DNA of 64,000 nt from Lasiosphaeris hirsuta (GCA_030549175.1 JAUKUA010000007.1:2046001-2110000); one strand, 5' to 3'; shown: positions 1 through 11,935, counted from the first letter of the stretch. Numbers and translations: made by a program. Notes: generated by a model not told the origin, from the sequence alone.

Positions 1-42
1 CCTTGAACTTTCCCAGCACAACAAAGTAACCGTTCGTGATTG

Positions 43-274
43 CCAATCAGGCTGGCAGGGGTCGCTGTACTTGCAGGAATCAACCAATAGGGAGGAGCGT
101 GGCGGCAAGCTAAGGTCTAGCTATTTGTGGCTGGATACTAGTACGATGTGGGGACAAGGCTGAACGCAGACCCTCAATCTCTACGGTCTGCTGTGAAATT
201 TGTGAGAAAGAGACGTCAGCCAAGTTCATGCTGTGCGTCTAGCTGCGATTAATTTCAAATTAGCAACAACCAAT
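43..274. promoter_or_regulatory. Three CCAAT boxes upstream of coq2
   Basis: CCAAT pentamers lie at 43-47, 84-88 and 270-274, all on the plus strand and all within 390 nt of the coq2 start. CCAAT is the core site of the HAP/CBC factor, which in fungi controls respiratory and mitochondrial genes, so the placement makes sense for a ubiquinone gene. The motif is short and three copies could arise partly by chance. No other gene element is visible in bases 1-429. Confidence 0.35.
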
Positions 275-429
275 CGGGCTCTGCTACAATGATAGCATGA
301 GCCGGATCTGATACATGGGCTGCAAAGGTGGGTTGAAGGCTGGTGGAGGTGAGTTTTCTTGTTGAGGACCATTCTCTAATTTGACCGAGTACCTTTAGAC
401 CCCCAAGAGACGCATATTGCACCATAAAA

Positions 430-1647
430 ATGTCCAGTCGTATAATACTTGGCCTCCCAATGGGACGGGTTTTCTCCCAAAATGCCCGCTGTTTAAGGAT
501 ACCATCTCTCCTAAGCAAGCAACATCCCCAGGGGCTTTCCGCACCTCGGGCTCTCATTATCAACACCCTCAAACGACAATGTAACCCATGCGTCGCATAC
601 CACGCAACTGCGAAGCTCCTGTCCTCGTCAGCTGTCTCTCCTGCCAACCCCGCCACTTCCAAGCCAGCACCCACACCGTACTCCCCGCCCAGGACTGGCC
701 TCCTCTCCGTCATCCCAGCATCATGGGTCCCCTACGCTGAGCTGATTCGGATCGACAAGCCCACCGGCGCCTACTACCTCTACTTCCCGTGCCTCTGGTC
801 AACGCTGATGGCAGCACCGATGCTCGCCCCAACAGCCTCGCCAACCTCCGTCATCGGCACCTCCCTCCTCTTCCTCGCCGGCGCCGTCATCATGCGGGGA
901 GCCGGGTGCATCATCAACGACCTCTGGGACCGCAATCTCGACCCGCACGTGGCGCGGACTAAGCTCCGGCCCATCGCAAGAGGGGCTATCACGCCATTCC
1001 AAGGCGTTGTCTTCACTGGTGCCCAGCTGTTCGCCGGACTGGCCGTCCTGCTGCAGTTCCCGACTGAGTGCTTTTTCTACGCCACGCCCAGCCTGCTCTT
1101 CGTCGCCATGTACCCGCTCGCCAAGCGCGTCACGTACTACCCGCAAGCCGTGCTAGGCCTTACCTTCTCGTGGGGCGCCTTTATGGGCTTCCCCGCGCTC
1201 GGTGTAGACCTGCTAGCCAATAGCTCTGCCCTGACGGCTGCGGCGTTGCTGTATGGCTCCAATATCGCCTGGACTGTGCTGTATGATATGATCTATGCGC
1301 ACATGGACATCAAGGACGATGCCAAGGCCGGCATCAAGAGCATTGCGCTCAAACATGACGCCGAGACAAAGCAGGTCCTGACTATTCTTGCTGTTTCCCA
1401 GATTGCGATGCTTGCTGGCGCTGGAATTGCGAGCGGTGCCGGCCCAGCCTTCTTCATCGGTAGCTGCGGCGGGGCTCTGGTTACGCTGGGCATCATGATC
1501 ACGAGGGTGAACTTGAAGAGTGTCAAGGATTGCTGGTGGTGGTTTGTCAACGGCTGCTGGATGACTGGAGGCGTCGTAAGCTTGGGTCTCGCCGCCGATT
1601 ATGTTGTAAAGTACTCCCAAGACGATCACGCCGGAGAGTCAGCTTGA
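430..1647 (+). CDS. coq2: 4-hydroxybenzoate polyprenyltransferase, mitochondrial (COQ2)
   Basis: Integral inner-membrane UbiA-family prenyltransferase that attaches the polyprenyl tail to 4-hydroxybenzoate, an early step of ubiquinone synthesis. The single open frame gives 405 aa. The first ~60 residues are rich in Arg/Ser and poor in acids, as in a mitochondrial presequence. The first aspartate motif, NDLWDRNLD, begins near residue 163 and is followed by the conserved ARTKLRPIA segment. The second, YDMIYAHMDIKDD, lies near 285-297. Both sets of Mg-diphosphate-binding aspartates are intact, and hydrophobic helices separate and follow them. Length and motif order fit fungal COQ2. The start is the first ATG in frame. 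The gene is intronless, unlike most of its neighbours, and converges on rps23. Other UbiA enzymes (heme O synthase COX10) carry different motifs. Confidence 0.93.
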   Translation: MSSRIILGLPMGRVFSQNARCLRIPSLLSKQHPQGLSAPRALIINTLKRQCNPCVAYHATAKLLSSSAVSPANPATSKPAPTPYSPPRTGLLSVIPASWVPYAELIRIDKPTGAYYLYFPCLWSTLMAAPMLAPTASPTSVIGTSLLFLAGAVIMRGAGCIINDLWDRNLDPHVARTKLRPIARGAITPFQGVVFTGAQLFAGLAVLLQFPTECFFYATPSLLFVAMYPLAKRVTYYPQAVLGLTFSWGAFMGFPALGVDLLANSSALTAAALLYGSNIAWTVLYDMIYAHMDIKDDAKAGIKSIALKHDAETKQVLTILAVSQIAMLAGAGIASGAGPAFFIGSCGGALVTLGIMITRVNLKSVKDCWWWFVNGCWMTGGVVSLGLAADYVVKYSQDDHAGESA

Positions 1648-1916
1648 TGATTCTGAAGACCTTGTAAAATTCATGTAACATAAAACCTGTCATATAGAGG
1701 ACCGGTTCCATGCCTCGGCGCAAAGCAAAACAACTCAATCATAGGACGCCATTTCTTATCGGGGCCAGTTTATGTGGTGGTTTAATGATCTCTGATTTTT
1801 TAAGATCACGTCTACCGTGAGAGCTCAGGTGATCTCAACCCAAATTGCAATGCCAATGTAAAAAAGCCCGTAGACTCCGCATGCCGAACCGGTCCTTTTC
1901 CCATTCCTCCCCACAT

Positions 1917-2698
1917 CTAAGATCTGGGCTTTTCCTTCTTCTCCTTCCAGAGAGCGAGGAGACCGACTCCGGAAACCTTGACGACTGGAGACAGGGTTAG
2001 CACTGTGCTCTGGAACACTGATCTCGCCGTAGTAATGACAATGTCTAGGAGAGCGATGTTGGCTTACCCTTGAACCGCACACCGGGGATATCACCCTTGG
2101 CCTTGCCCTTGCGACCGAAACCGGCGAGGAGTACCTCGTCGTTTTCATCAACGAAGTTGAGGCAACCATCATTGGGGACTGCATTACACCATTACTGTCA
2201 GCGCCTAATTCCAACAAAATATCCTGGTTCCGTGCTTGCAGCTAAATGCTCGTCTCGGAATATCGGGAGGACCTCGGAGCTGGGGGTTTCGTACCGAAAG
2301 CAGTGACCTTCTTGCCGTTCTTGATCAACTGAACACGAACGCACTTCCGGATAGCCTGCAATATCGTGTGTTAGCTTCGATAATCGGTCTTGTGTCTCGG
2401 TCTCGACATGTATCGTGGGGTTTGACATACGGAGTTAGGCTGCTTGGCCTCAACGCCGACCTTCTCAAGGACGATGCCCTTGGCGTGGGACGAACCACCG
2501 AAGGGGCTATAATCCTCCGTGTCAGTCCATCGTCTTTCCGCCTCTTGTTCAATCGGGTATTCGAGGAGTGGCGTACCTGGACTTGTAGGCAGTGCCGAGG
2601 GCACGCTTCTTGTAGTGCAAGTCAGACCATCTTTGATCACGACGGTTGTTGCGTAGCTTGCGGGCCGCGTTCAGACCACGGGGCTTTCCACCAGACAT
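1917..2698 (-). CDS. rps23: 40S ribosomal protein S23 (uS12)
   Basis: Small-subunit protein at the decoding centre. It is rebuilt from five exons on the minus strand: 2577-2698, 2431-2506, 2295-2355, 2068-2178 and 1917-1984. The joined frame gives 145 aa, the usual fungal length. The protein starts [20 protein letters not shown] and ends KEKKEKPRS. The decoding loop [14 protein letters not shown] spans an exon junction directly after PNS. Its proline is residue 64, the position hydroxylated in yeast Rps23 by Tpa1. The [10 protein letters not shown] and [15 protein letters not shown] blocks are also intact. Donors are gtacgc, gtatgt, gtacga and gtaagc. The gene converges with coq2 and is divergent from the orphan at 3174. 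No single open frame shows this gene, because introns interrupt it every 60-120 nt. Confidence 0.96.
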
Positions 2699-3173
2699 GA
2701 TTGCTTCGCGATGAGGTTAGCGAGAGAAAAAGTCGGTCGATGACAAAAATGCCCCAGGTTATGGGTCTGCGATATGTAATACCGTCGCGAGCAATAATTG
2801 AGGGTACATACCGATTTAATGTGCGGTCGCCGACTCTGAGTGTGATTCGTGATCCGGAAAGTTCACTGGGCCTCGTTGGTATTTTTTTCGACTGGAGCCG
2901 AGTTTCCATTGTAGGGCGGGAAAGCCCTAGGAGTGTGATTGGGTGGGGATTATTATGCCTCAGGCTGCAACATGGTGGCAGGGAAGACGGGGCAAATGTG
3001 GGTCCCTAAACTCTTAGCAACTGTCCACCTACAAGCATGCCAATCCTTTAACTGCATAGTTGCTCACCTCGAAGCTTCTGAACGCACATTCCCTGCTCAT
3101 TCCACTGCACACCCCATCATACAGCAAGGAATGCTGGACATCCCGCAGACACACTAAGCACTAAGATGTAGCC
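2699..3173. other. Divergent promoter region, rps23 / orphan 3174
   Basis: This 475-nt interval separates two divergently transcribed genes and must hold both promoters and 5' leaders. The part next to rps23 includes gttagc and gaga-rich stretches and may contain a leader intron. I see no coding signal or repeat in it. Confidence 0.4.
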
Positions 3174-4166
3174 ATGTCGTCTCAGATCGACAAGGGGAAG
3201 TCCAAGGCGAGAGATCCGCCTCCGGCGCTCTTCCTCCCGTCGTCACCAACGAGTTCTCATGTATCGCTCCCTGGAATCATGGCTTCCGGCATCGCAGCAT
3301 CTGTCCCGCGTGCCCCTGGCCAAACGCAGCCAGCTTCCGCCTCTACTTCGGCACTCGGCCGTGGGGGGCCTCTACTCCGGGGTGGAGACCCAGCTTCTTC
3401 GCTCACATCACCAGTTGAAGGACGGAGCGGAGCAGGAGGACGCGGCCCCACCATGGCAACCACCACCGCACCCCCTCCGGCTCTCAACCTCAATCTCCCC
3501 TTACAACTAACTCGCGGCGAGTCTACGCGCGCAACCGATAGGACGGACGCGCTCTGGGCCGAGATGCAGGCAACGCTCGAGGAGGTCGAGCTCTCCGCAA
3601 GTGGTGGTACGCGAGTCTTCGGCCCTGACCATGAACGCAAGTTGAGCGAGCTACGGATGGCGCAGATCGCGCTAGCGCAAGCTTGGGCTCGCAGCGAAGC
3701 AGACGACGCCATTGAGACGATTAGCAGCCGCCATGCGAAATCTCCGCCAACTGGGGTCGGTGTTGAAGGCGGTGCTGCGACGTCAGGTAGTCCCGATGGC
3801 ACGGGGAAGGCTGAAACCGGGGGTGGTACGACGGCCACAGCGGCGACTGCTGCTACGGATGGCGGAGGAGCCAAGAGCACGGCTGGGACTGGTAGTGCCA
3901 GACCCGGTAGTAGCGGGGTTGGTGGCGGCGTAGGACCAGAGAGGCTAGGTGCAAAGTTGGAAGAAGAGACCGAGGTTGACATTCTTCTGGCGAGGAAGCG
4001 ACGTGAGGCCAACGACCGCTACTTTCAACGGGTGAATCAGGGTGTACTCGACGTCGTTGCCAAACTTGAGGAGGTGGCAACCTCCATGCGTGCGGTTGAG
4101 CAAGAGAGTAAGGATATATGGGGCGACGGGGAGAATGACAGCGACCAGGGGAGCGGGGAGACTTAG
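3174..4166 (+). CDS. Orphan Ser/Thr/Gly-rich protein with conserved C-terminal helix
   Basis: Single open frame of 330 aa starting at the first ATG after a stop-rich leader. Residues 1-115 are low-complexity Ser/Pro/Ala. Residues ~120-180 form a charged amphipathic segment (KLSELRMAQIALAQAWARSE). Residues ~185-265 are a Gly/Ala/Thr-rich linker. Residues ~270-320 are a strongly helical, probably coiled-coil region (DILLARKRREANDRYFQRVN ... KLEEVATSMRAVEQES). The two helical blocks around a disordered linker suggest a small scaffold or tether subunit. KxDL/BLOC-1-type subunits have this size and shape, but I cannot name a family from sequence alone. It is probably real: the helical blocks keep amphipathic periodicity and the frame is long and GC3-rich. 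An antisense 251-aa frame over the same bases is a codon-bias shadow. Confidence 0.7.
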   Translation: MSSQIDKGKSKARDPPPALFLPSSPTSSHVSLPGIMASGIAASVPRAPGQTQPASASTSALGRGGPLLRGGDPASSLTSPVEGRSGAGGRGPTMATTTAPPPALNLNLPLQLTRGESTRATDRTDALWAEMQATLEEVELSASGGTRVFGPDHERKLSELRMAQIALAQAWARSEADDAIETISSRHAKSPPTGVGVEGGAATSGSPDGTGKAETGGGTTATAATAATDGGGAKSTAGTGSARPGSSGVGGGVGPERLGAKLEEETEVDILLARKRREANDRYFQRVNQGVLDVVAKLEEVATSMRAVEQESKDIWGDGENDSDQGSGET

Positions 4167-5046
4167 ACACGGGAGCACTGTGCGTTACTGCATTCGAGGA
4201 CGGGCATTATGGCGGCGTTTACTGGCAGCGTCGGTAACGCTGCGATATTTTAACAATCACATCATCCTAGCTGGCATCTAGGGATGATGAGCAGAAAGCG
4301 GACCTCTAGTATCGCGAATCCCATCACGAAATATTAGCGACTGCTGTTTAGGGTTAGGGGTAAATATGGCAATGGCACCCCGTGCACCCCACATGCTTGT
4401 GGATACATCGGGATTTCCAGTAGCGCCCCCTGCAAGGCCCCTTCACCCGAATTGCCGATTTGCGCATTCGAGCTTCCTGATTTGCGGTGCAAGAGCTCTT
4501 CCCGAGGGCGGTACCTCGGTGGACAGGAAATGTGATCCCCATCCGTGTGCCCGTTCCTTTTGAGCAGTCCTCTGCATGTCGAGGTAGTACACTACTTGGG
4601 GCTGCGTGGCTTTCGGGCTGCAGGAGAAACGGTGACATGTTTAAAACAACAGCAAGTAAATATAGACTTTGACTACCTACGTCTGATCGTGCAGCTTCCC
4701 CGTCTGTGTTTGACGAGCTGGAAGTAATTCGCGGCCTGGATAACCCCCCCAAAACGCCCGCTGTAAGGTGTGTGCCGCTGTGGTGCCGCAACCTGTCCCC
4801 TGCACCCTGTTAATGTCTCTTCCAGCAACCTGCGCCCAGAAAATCGCCAGCCAAGTCCATCCAAATTTCGGCCGTCCAACTCTTCAACGATTTTCTCGCA
4901 TCTCCACTCCCTCCGCCGAACTCGCTCAATTCTACCTCACTCTTCTCCCTCGACATCCCCAGTCTCCCCCCTACACCCCGCTACAAATCGCTTCCACTCA
5001 GTAGACCTTGGTCAGGTCATTTCGCCCCGAGTCGCAACCAGTCAAA
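4167..5046. other. Intergenic; adk1 promoter
   Basis: This 880-nt interval between two plus-strand genes holds the 3' end of the orphan and the adk1 promoter. The last ~150 nt before the adk1 ATG are C/T-rich (cctccgccgaactcgctcaa type), typical of strong fungal housekeeping promoters. It also has two telomere-type hexamers at 4348-4359, listed separately. No open frame here has coding character. Confidence 0.4.
4348..4359 (+). repeat. Two tandem TTAGGG hexamers
   Basis: The sequence reads TTAGGGTTAGGG at 4348-4359, about 690 nt upstream of adk1. TTAGGG is the telomere repeat of filamentous ascomycetes. In several eukaryotes the same box occurs in promoters of growth genes, where telomere-box proteins (Tbf1/Myb type) bind it. 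Two units are too few to be an old telomere end with any certainty. Confidence 0.5.
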
Positions 5047-6121
<1,075 letters not shown>

Positions 6122-7356
6122 ATGGGCACTGGCCTGAGTCAGAATGAGCTGGACATGGTGTTGTTTCTCGCTCAGAGCTGCTAGAGAACCAAAAACCAAT
6201 TCTTCTACTTTTTGATCTCTCTCGGGTCGGGTCGAGGAAACGACATATAACATCGCAGCTAATGTTTAACTGGGTGCCGAGTGGTCGGAGAACCCTTGGG
6301 ACCGGGCTGGGAGTCTCATAAACTGGATCATGGGTAGAAAGGTCTGGTGTTGGAAGGGGCAACTGGTCCTGGAGAAATTAGGGCGTTGAAAGGGGCTGGT
6401 TTTGAGGGAAACAAAAAGCTGTACTACCTGTGTAAGAGGCTTACGTGCCTACCTACCTCCTTTGACGCGCCCTGTGTATGTAATTCCATCAAACTACGAA
6501 TCATTATCGGCGTGTTAGGTATCAACGTGACTTCAAAGTCTTGGTGGAAAGAGTGAGACAGACACCCTTGGTCAATTTCCCTGGGCGAACTGCTCACTTG
6601 GCAGGAAAATGGGGCTAGCTAACCCATGCTCTCAACGGCCCAAGCTTTTTCTCTAGCCGTGACGATCCATCCATACCTTGGCACTATGACATCACGCCAA
6701 CAGCCGTCGAAATCAAAACATCCCCACTACATAACTATGGAGGATGATAAAATATCAATCACTCGTGCAGCTAAGTTATATACCTGCTACCTCACTCTCC
6801 CTGTCTTAGCCCTTGTCAATCAGAGAGGGAGAACAAAAATCCCAAGATCTCCAAGTCTACCAACCATTCCTGCTGCTGGGTATTCTAAAACGAAAACACG
6901 TCTATCTACCGATCAACTGCACTCCCCGCGGACCAAGCAGCCAGCATCCAGTGCCGGGGCCCTCGGTCCACACCAAAAGAATCAATGATTAAAGGAATCG
7001 AAAGAGGGAATAAGTATGCGCAAGAAGTGAAGGAATAGGGAAAAGATCAACAACCCGCACCAAGCTAGGTTCCGTCCATCAATGTCCAGAATGTTCCGTC
7101 CCGCCATGGAAAAAGGAGTGAAAGAGAAAGAAAAAAAGGGTATTCCCCGATGCTATGCCGTGCCTTGACATGCCATGCCATGCATGCTACCGTTTGAAGC
7201 AAGAGAGAGGTGCTATCTCTGACGCCGAAAGCCGCGAGTAAAAGCGAAGACGTGTTCAGGCTAGACGTAAACTACGCATTCTCGAGCCCCTATCTTCGAG
7301 GCGTAGCTACGAGGGTGTTAGCAAAACGTCGCCAAAGCAATTTCTGGGCTGGAATC
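6122..7356. other. Convergent intergenic, adk1 / Hook gene
   Basis: This 1.2-kb stretch lies between two converging 3' ends. It includes A/T-rich segments around 6700-6900 that would suit 3' UTRs and polyadenylation. The run tgccatgccatgcatgc near 7171 is a short simple repeat. I find no gene in it. Confidence 0.4.
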
Positions 7357-10168
7357 TCATTTACCATTGACCATTTGTCTCTGCTTGTTTAGCCAGCTCT
7401 TTGGCGCATCGTTTCTCCTCTGGAGGACAACATGGTTACTTTGGATGCGACTTGTAAGGTCATACCATGCCGTTGTCATCAAGGCGTTCTCGCGTTGCAG
7501 CGCCTTGAGCTTCTGTTCGGTTGCAACCTTTTTTGCCGTCAGCTTGCGAGTTTAAAAAGCGGGGGCACAGTGTCCACGGGGGCGCAAAACGATCATCCAG
7601 TCACAGTTCCGGAAGTTGGGATGGAGATTCTGATTAAAGACGTACCTTTTGGGCTGCATTCGCTACTCCACCTTCGGCAGCCTTGAGCCGCCGTTGCAGT
7701 TCGTACTTTTCTTGCTCGGCTTTCTCGAGTTGCTAGGAAGCAATGTGTGTTAGTAGACACTCATAAATCATGGAGTGAATTGACGATAGAAAGGAGGTCA
7801 GATCCAATGGGTGCGCATCTACTAAAGTGCCATCCCAGCAAGACTTCCTCTAGAACACGTCCTCCATGAAATCCAGGATCTGCTGCCACACTCCACGCCT
7901 AGGAGGGGGCTGGACCGCAATCGGCTCGGTGCTCGGCCTGGCCACCTGTAGCTCTGGAGCGTGGGATCCCCATTGCGAGGCAAGATAGGGGGAGTCTAAG
8001 CGAGGAAAGGGATCATTGCTTACGTCGATCTTCTGCCTGAGGGCTGCCTTCAGCTTTTCATTCTTTTCGGCATCCTCTTTCTTGCCCCTTGGAGCGTCCC
8101 CGGGAGGTGGCTGCCCATTAGGCGCGGCAGCGGTTATAGCATCGTCCAGCTGCTTCCGAATCTTATCCTTGGATACCAAGGCGCCCATCAGCTGCTCCTT
8201 CATCTCATCAAGCTCGAAGGCTTTGAGGGCGAGCTGCTTGCGAGTAGCATCCAACTCGGCCTTCAGGGAGTCTGAAACTAGCTCGTCTGAGGTCTTGAGG
8301 ACGGCAAGTGCGGAAGACTGTTCTGCTCCAATTGCATCGACTAAATCGTACTGGTCAGCTTTCTTGATAAGCCGCTTGAGTTGATGCAAACGATGCCGTA
8401 ACGTACGGTCAGTCTTGGTGAGCAACAGCTCACGATCTCTATCTGCAATGGCGGTCTCGACCTCTTGAACCCTCTTGCGTAGCTTCTCGAGATCCCTAGT
8501 AGCGTCAATAAGCTTTCTTCGCATGTTGATGAACGCGGTATCCCTAAAGTAACCGTGCATTAGTAGGGTGAGATCATGATGCTCCATAGCAGCATTGAGT
8601 CCGTTTACTAACCCTTCTCCTGTCATGTTGTTGATGAGAGCGTGAAGCTGCTCCTGAGTCACGGCGTACTTCTCCATCGCTTCAGTGGTCCTGAGGCGAT
8701 ATAGATCAACCTTCTGGCTAGAAACGTCAAGCTCGCTTCGCAACCTCTCGTTCTCGGAGCCTACCGCCATGTTGTTTCGTAATAGGTTGTTTTCAGCCTT
8801 GAGCCGCGAGACTTCTAGTCGAAGAGCGACGGTAGGGTCTGAAGTAGTTTCCAATTCCTGTTCGAGGTTGAACTGGGAGGTGCTGGCACCGGGACTTTCA
8901 GAGCCTGTCTGGGGTATTCCGCCCAGTTGAAGCTGTTCCTGAAGCTCCTTGATGGTACCCTCGTCCAGTTGGCGCCTGGATTCAAGATACTCAACTCTCC
9001 TCTTCAACTCCTCGTTGGTATCTTGTAGCACGTTCTTGGATTGGATCGTATAGATGATCTCCTGTTCGTTATTGGCCAGCACTTTGGCCTTCTCCTCGAT
9101 CTCTTTCTGCAGCTTCTTGTTCAGCAACTTGACATCCTCCAGCTCTTTCAGATCTTGTTCAAGCTGCATGATCTGCTCGTCCAGGACTCTGTTTCGCTGC
9201 TGAATGGCTGTCAAATCTTGGGCCTTCTTTTTGTAGTTTTCAAGCCCCCTAATAAGCTGCTGCTGCTGCTTCGTCTCGTGCTCGAGTACGTCAACCTTGT
9301 CTTCAAGTTCCTTTGCCAAGGACGCCTTGGAGCGAAGGCCTTCGTTCTCCTTCTCAAACCTTGTTGAACGGAGTGTTTCCTTCTCGAACAAATCTTCCAA
9401 TCGGTCGATTTCGGCCATTTTCTCCCGAAGCTCGTTTCGCATGTCCCTGATGGCAGTTGTGGCATCACTACCCCTGGCCCGCTTCTGAGCGGAAAGCTCG
9501 TCCTGGGTGACGCGGAGATCGTGCAGTACAGCCTCGCGTGTGTCGAGGAGCTTATCGATGCGGGATTGAAGGTCCGCATTTTGTTTTTGGAGTATCGCGT
9601 ACTTCTCCTTTATTTGGTCGAGCTCCTCCTCCATAAGGGCGGGATCCCGAACAGCGTGCACAACGACAACGTCGTCTTGCCCCTGGACCTCACTCCGCTC
9701 TCGTTCCCTTTCGGCCTTGAGTTGTGTTTTGTGGTTGATGATCTTGGCGATCTCACCCTGTGTGACGTTGTCGAGCGTCATGACCCTCGGGACATAGGTC
9801 CTTGACAGGCTACCTAGACATGCGGCCGACAGAAAAGCCGAAAGGAACTCGCAGATGGCATTGTCGTCAGGGTTTTCCGCGATGGCGCGGAATTCGGAGG
9901 GCGATGGAGCGAAAACCGGGTTGTCATTACGGAGAAAGCTAGCCAGCCCGCGATAGACCATCTCCAGGTTTTGCTTGTTCTCCTCGCGAGATGAGGGGTG
10001 CTGGATGAGACTCGAGCTCTGGAACTGCGGGGAGAGCATCTGCTCGAGGATCTGGCCCAGCACGATGCCGTCCTGCAGGTCGGCCAGAGTTGCGGCCTTC
10101 CGCCTCGTGTCGAATGTACCGACCCATCGCAAGAGTGCCGTCTGTGTCGGAATGCTGAAATGAGTCAT
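7357..10168 (-). CDS. hookA: Hook-family dynein/early-endosome adaptor
   Basis: Coiled-coil adaptor that links early endosomes to dynein in filamentous fungi (HookA in Aspergillus, Hok1 in Ustilago). Minus-strand exons: 8024-10168, 7646-7732 and 7357-7542, giving 805 aa. Residues 1-~160 are the Hook (calponin-homology-like) domain, with WVGTFDT near the start and DGIVLGQILEQML after it. Residues ~160-680 are almost continuous coiled coil. The last two exons supply the conserved cargo-binding tail (TAWYDLTSRIQSNHVVLQRR, then PKSWLNKQRQ). Reading through intron 1 (7733-8023, donor gtaagc) would replace this tail with 48 unrelated residues. Acceptor choice for exon 3 is slightly ambiguous, because an alternative 15 nt downstream keeps frame. 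The start is the ATG at 10168; upstream in-frame sequence is leader. Confidence 0.93.
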
Positions 10169-11573
10169 GGTGAGACGAGATTCGGGGGCCGCAGGCCTAG
10201 GACTCGGAAATGTGAGTAGGTTACGACTGTCGGGTCGGACAATGGCAGACGGCGACACAAAAGCCTTGCGCGCGCGTGTTCGCAGGCGCTGTCGGGCCTC
10301 GATGAGTTGATTCGATGTAAATGCAGGCGTCCGAGTGCCTCGCAGGGGTCGATCGATGTTCGTTGTCAAAACAATAATACCACAGGTCACAGCACATTTT
10401 TTGAAAAGTAACGAGGTGAAACCTGTATTATTAGGAGCTCTCAGCCGAAGCGCTTGTGTTTCATGGCTGCGCGGCGCGGCTTTGTTCGTGGATGAAGAAA
10501 GGCATTGTTTCTGGTCAATTTCTCTCTGTTCTCGACCTAGCCACATCATGCACTCAGAGCTCTAGCCTCGTTATCGATTACAGATTAGCTAGCCCCAAGC
10601 CCCGAGCCTTCCCCACGTCAGTGAGAGGAGGAAGCGAACAGGGGTCAATTCGGGCTTGGGCATTGCCCTGCAGCCAGAGCCGCCCCTCATGCATGAGTGA
10701 CCAGAGCCTCCTCCCACTCATTCTGATACAAGCCCTCACTTTCCGCGAGATTGACGCAAACATGGAAGATTGGACACATCGTTTCGATGCAGCCGCTGTT
10801 TGCTGTCAACTGCATCCTGCCCGACTCAGCGACCCATTCAGAAGTTCACTAACAAAAAAACAAGCATCACCCCCCAAAATGCAACAGGCATAAATCAATT
10901 CTAGCGCTACCCTAATTCAGTGACAATATGAGACGGAGGCGGGGATAGGACGACTAAAAAGGTGAACGCAGGACCGAGATATGTTCGGAGCAGCAAAGGA
11001 ATAGGAAAATGTAGAGAGATAGAGGGTGTAAGCAGACAATTACAGAGTACTAAGGGCAGCTGCCAAAGACGGCACAGTTGGCTACCTACATGCCGAGCAA
11101 GTCGGCCCACTCGAGACACAACCGCTTTATTCGTCTCAAAGATGCTTGGCACCTCTCCTCCATGGCCCTGCTGGATCTGCACATGAGATCGTCTCTGCCG
11201 CCTCGTGCTCTAGTACTTAGATGGTCGCATTCATACCAGCCTCAGAAACTGTTGCATTTGAAGATATCTCAGCGTTGGGAAGTAGACGTGATTGCTCGAA
11301 TCATGGCAACTCAGAAATACGACGGTGAGCAATCTGGCCGGCGTCAACTATAGTGTCATATCGCAAAGCAAAGGCGTGTTTTGACCTATTCACGCACCCA
11401 ATTATGTCCAAACAGTGAATAGCGCCTGGCGCATCCCTTCGGACACCAAACGCCAGGAGGACCGTCTATACCCGAAATGCAACCGCTCGACCGAAATCGT
11501 ACCCGCAAAGGCCTTTGGCAGGATATTTCCAACAAAGTCCTACAACCCTTCTCATCCAGCCCCCGTCGGCCGC
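10169..11573. other. Hook-gene promoter and inhibitor 3' flank
   Basis: This 1.4-kb interval lies between two minus-strand genes. It carries the promoter and leader of the Hook gene (near side) and the 3' flank of the I9 inhibitor (far side). Short open frames near 10456-10893 and 10962-11353 lack codon bias or recognisable motifs, and I do not call them. Confidence 0.4.
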
Positions 11574-11935
11574 CTACAGCGACGACACAACCTGATCTTC
11601 CTCAATCAATGCATTGTAGTCCTTGCCCCAAGCCGAGACGGACTCGAGTACCTTTTCGCCAGTTTTGGCCGCAAAGCCCCTGAAATTGATTGTCAGCACT
11701 TATTTAATGACCACCTCGTGTTTGGATCAAGTCGGTGTGCTCTCTCAACATACTTGATCAGCTGGTATTCGTGTGTGATGATTCCTCCAGCCTTGCGGAT
11801 AGCGTCCTTGGCCTGGTCTAGGACTGCCTCCGGAGTATCGCTGGGGTACGTAATGATGACCGACTTCTGGATGTCGACTGCGATGACGCCCGAGAAGAGC
11901 GTCAGGGCGGCAATGAAGAAAGCGAAGAGTCTCAT
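11574..11935 (-). CDS. Small inhibitor I9-type protein with signal peptide
   Basis: Two exons on the minus strand, 11754-11935 and 11680-flanked 11574-11679, encode 95 aa (intron 11680-11753, donor gtatgt, acceptor ttcag). Residues 1-~19 (MRLFAFFIAALTLFSGVIA) form a clear signal peptide. The rest matches the inhibitor I9 / subtilisin propeptide fold of yeast Pbi2 and Pleurotus POIA1: KSVIITYPSDTP, a helix with DQAKDAIRKAGG, ITHEYQLIKGFAAK, and an acidic end IEEDQVVSSL. Yeast Pbi2 is cytosolic and inhibits vacuolar proteinase B. Here the signal peptide suggests the secretory pathway or vacuole. The gene is divergent from rpn8. I am confident of the fold and splice, less so of the target protease. 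Confidence 0.88.

Noticed and set aside
3257..4012. 251-codon minus-strand frame antisense to the orphan at 3174
   Set aside because: Ala/Pro/Ser-rich codon-bias shadow of the plus-strand gene.
7850..8023. Hook C-terminus read straight through to a stop at 7850
   Set aside because: The 48 residues after the gtaagc donor do not resemble Hook; two downstream exons restore the conserved tail.
10456..10893. 145-codon plus-strand frame in the Hook promoter
   Set aside because: Starts in the leader of the minus-strand Hook gene, no recognisable domain, and irregular composition.
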